Shown here in pieces: positions 12,812-14,293 of a DNA stretch of 14,293 nt (positions are counted from its first letter, which is position 1; every line of letters starts with the position of its first letter). Location of the stretch: the NCBI GenBank assembly GCA_023415725.1, contig JAEZJR010000070.1, positions 1 to 14,293 on the forward strand, given 5' to 3'. This DNA is from Acidobacteriota bacterium. Lineage in GTDB: Bacteria > Acidobacteriota > Blastocatellia > Pyrinomonadales > Pyrinomonadaceae. The translations under genes were made by a program, and so were the position numbers. The notes beneath the pieces were generated by a model, which did no database searches, was not told where the DNA came from, and worked only from the letters and a program-made list of their open reading frames with translations.

Positions 12812-14293
12812 ATGGTTAGTCCCTTCGCAACCTCCGAGTCGCAGCTTGCCTTGCTTGCTGCGGTGGTGGAGTCTTCCAACGACGCGATCATCACAAAAGA
12901 TCTCAACGGCATTATCACGAGCTGGAACCGCGGCGCGCAAAATATCTTCGGCTATACGCGGGAGGAGGCCATCGGCCAGCCCGTTACCATGCTGATGCCG
13001 CCGGAACGCGTGAACGAGGAGCCCGGCATTCTTGAACGCATAAGGCGAGGCGAGAAGATAGGCCATTACGAAACGGTCCGACGGCGCAAAGACGGAACGC
13101 TCATCGACGTTTCATTAACCATCTCACCGCTCAGGAACTCGCGTGGCGATGTCTTCGGGGCGTCAAAGGTCGCTCGGGACATAACGGATCGGAAACGAAC
13201 GCACGGCGATGTTGCGAGGTTGGCCGCTATCGTGGAGACCTCCGACGACGCGATCATCACGAAGGACCTGAACGGGATCATCACTAGTTGGAACCGTGGT
13301 GCCGAGCAAATATTCGGCTACACGGCCGAAGAAGCGATCGGAAAGTCGATCACCATGCTCATGCCCGAGGACCGCACTGACGAAGAGCCCGAAATTCTAA
13401 ATAGGATCAGGAACGGCGAGCGGGTCGACCACTACGAAACGGTCCGTTGCCGGAAAGACGGAACGAGGGTAAACATCTCCCTTTCTGTCTCGCCGCTTTA
13501 TAACGAATCGGGCCAAGTCGTAGGTGCGTCGAAGATCGCCCGTGATATCACGGAACGGATGCGTGCGTATGAGGCGATGCGGCAAAAGGAGACGATGGAG
13601 CATATCATCGCCGCTCAGGAAGCCGAACGTAATCGCATCGCGAGGGACCTGCACGACCACCTTGGTCAGAAGGTGACGGGACTTCGCCTAATGGTTGGTA
13701 CGCTGCTCGAAAAGTGTGGGGGATACGGCAAACAGAGCGGCGAACTTGAGGGATTGAAGGATCTGGCAGCTCAGATCGACCAGGACGTCGGGTTCCTTTC
13801 GTGGGAGCTTCGCCCGACGGAGATCGAGGTCGTGGGCCTGCCGGACGCGATGAACAGTTTCGTACGCGAGTGGTCGAGGCAGTATAAGATCAAGGCGGAT
13901 TTTCACTATAACGGTCAGGCGAATGAAGTAGCGCCGCCTGTCCTCCCACGCGAGGTGGAAACGCACCTGTATCGGATACTGCAGGAATCGCTCAACAACG
14001 TTCTTAAATACGCCGAGGCGCAGAACGTGAACGTAGTGCTAAGGGTGAGGCCCCACGACGTTATGCTGACGGGCGAGGATGACGGCGTTGGATTCGATCT
14101 GGCAGAGACTGAGACGAAACGGCAGGAAGGGCGAAACGGATTCGGGCTTGTGGGCATGTCAGAACGCGCAGAACTGATGCGCGGGAAACTTAATATCGAT
14201 ACGTCCCCGGGCCGAGGAACGACTCTTGTGATCAGCGTTCCTCGCGATGCGACGAAACGGCGAGGGCCCGACGGGGACATTGGAGCGACAGCT
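12812..14293 (+). CDS. PAS-PAS-HisKA_3 sensor histidine kinase, 3' end cut by window edge
   Basis: The 494 visible codons encode a soluble sensor kinase without membrane segments. Two PAS domains (about 14-128 and 136-248) share a closely similar sequence at an offset of 122 residues, for example DAIITKDLNGIITSWNRGA at 24-42 and 146-164. They are followed by a HisKA_3 dimerisation domain with the phospho-acceptor His281 in RNRIARDLHDHLGQ. A GHKL ATPase domain follows, with the N-box LQESLNNVLKYA (390-401), DDGVGFD (423-429) and GFGLVGMSERAEL (443-455). This is the NarX/DegS-type kinase architecture, which normally phosphorylates a LuxR-type response regulator; that partner could lie just downstream, outside the window. 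The ATG at 12812 has no good ribosome site. The ATPase domain is essentially complete, so little of the protein should be missing. Confidence 0.92.
   Translation, partial: MVSPFATSESQLALLAAVVESSNDAIITKDLNGIITSWNRGAQNIFGYTREEAIGQPVTMLMPPERVNEEPGILERIRRGEKIGHYETVRRRKDGTLIDVSLTISPLRNSRGDVFGASKVARDITDRKRTHGDVARLAAIVETSDDAIITKDLNGIITSWNRGAEQIFGYTAEEAIGKSITMLMPEDRTDEEPEILNRIRNGERVDHYETVRCRKDGTRVNISLSVSPLYNESGQVVGASKIARDITERMRAYEAMRQKETMEHIIAAQEAERNRIARDLHDHLGQKVTGLRLMVGTLLEKCGGYGKQSGELEGLKDLAAQIDQDVGFLSWELRPTEIEVVGLPDAMNSFVREWSRQYKIKADFHYNGQANEVAPPVLPREVETHLYRILQESLNNVLKYAEAQNVNVVLRVRPHDVMLTGEDDGVGFDLAETETKRQEGRNGFGLVGMSERAELMRGKLNIDTSPGRGTTLVISVPRDATKRRGPDGDIGATA

Overview
The window looks like a chromosomal segment of a free-living, moderately GC-rich Gram-negative-type bacterium. 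The mix of families (UdgX, HipA-like kinase with DUF3037, DUF4286, a bacterial lipoprotein, ureohydrolase-type histidine catabolism) fits Acidobacteriota best, possibly the Blastocatellia/Pyrinomonadales side. That placement is inference from gene content; no rRNA or other strong phylogenetic marker is present. Nothing points to a phage, transposon or CRISPR array. No gene-free stretch exceeds 300 bases.

The left half (1-7803) is a dispersed histidine-utilisation locus. Histidine ammonia-lyase (hutH, cut by the left edge) and imidazolonepropionase (hutI) form a tight two-gene unit on the minus strand. Urocanate hydratase (hutU) is alone on the plus strand, and an arginase-superfamily enzyme at 6850-7803 is the likely formimidoylglutamase (hutG-like) that finishes the route histidine -> urocanate -> imidazolonepropionate -> formiminoglutamate -> glutamate. 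Set between them are a SAM-dependent methyltransferase divergent from hutI, an exported YCII-domain protein and a small glycine-zipper surface protein. Plausible sigma70-type promoters precede hutU and the hutG-like gene, and a strong hairpin follows hutU.

The middle (7804-9439) starts with a non-coding array of the 8-mer TGAGACGC phased at exact multiples of 11 bp. Directly downstream is a translationally coupled three-gene operon: a DUF4286 protein, a HipA-like kinase and a DUF3037 protein. This array plus operon is the best candidate in the window for something not well described.

The right part (9440-14293) holds a voltage-sensor cation channel with nine arginines at every third residue of S4 and a non-canonical pore motif, divergent from a UdgX-type uracil-DNA glycosylase. 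Then come a lipoprotein, a tRNA-Val(GAC), a TRIC-family cation channel on the minus strand, and a two-PAS HisKA_3 sensor kinase that runs off the right edge. These are ordinary chromosomal genes without an obvious shared pathway.
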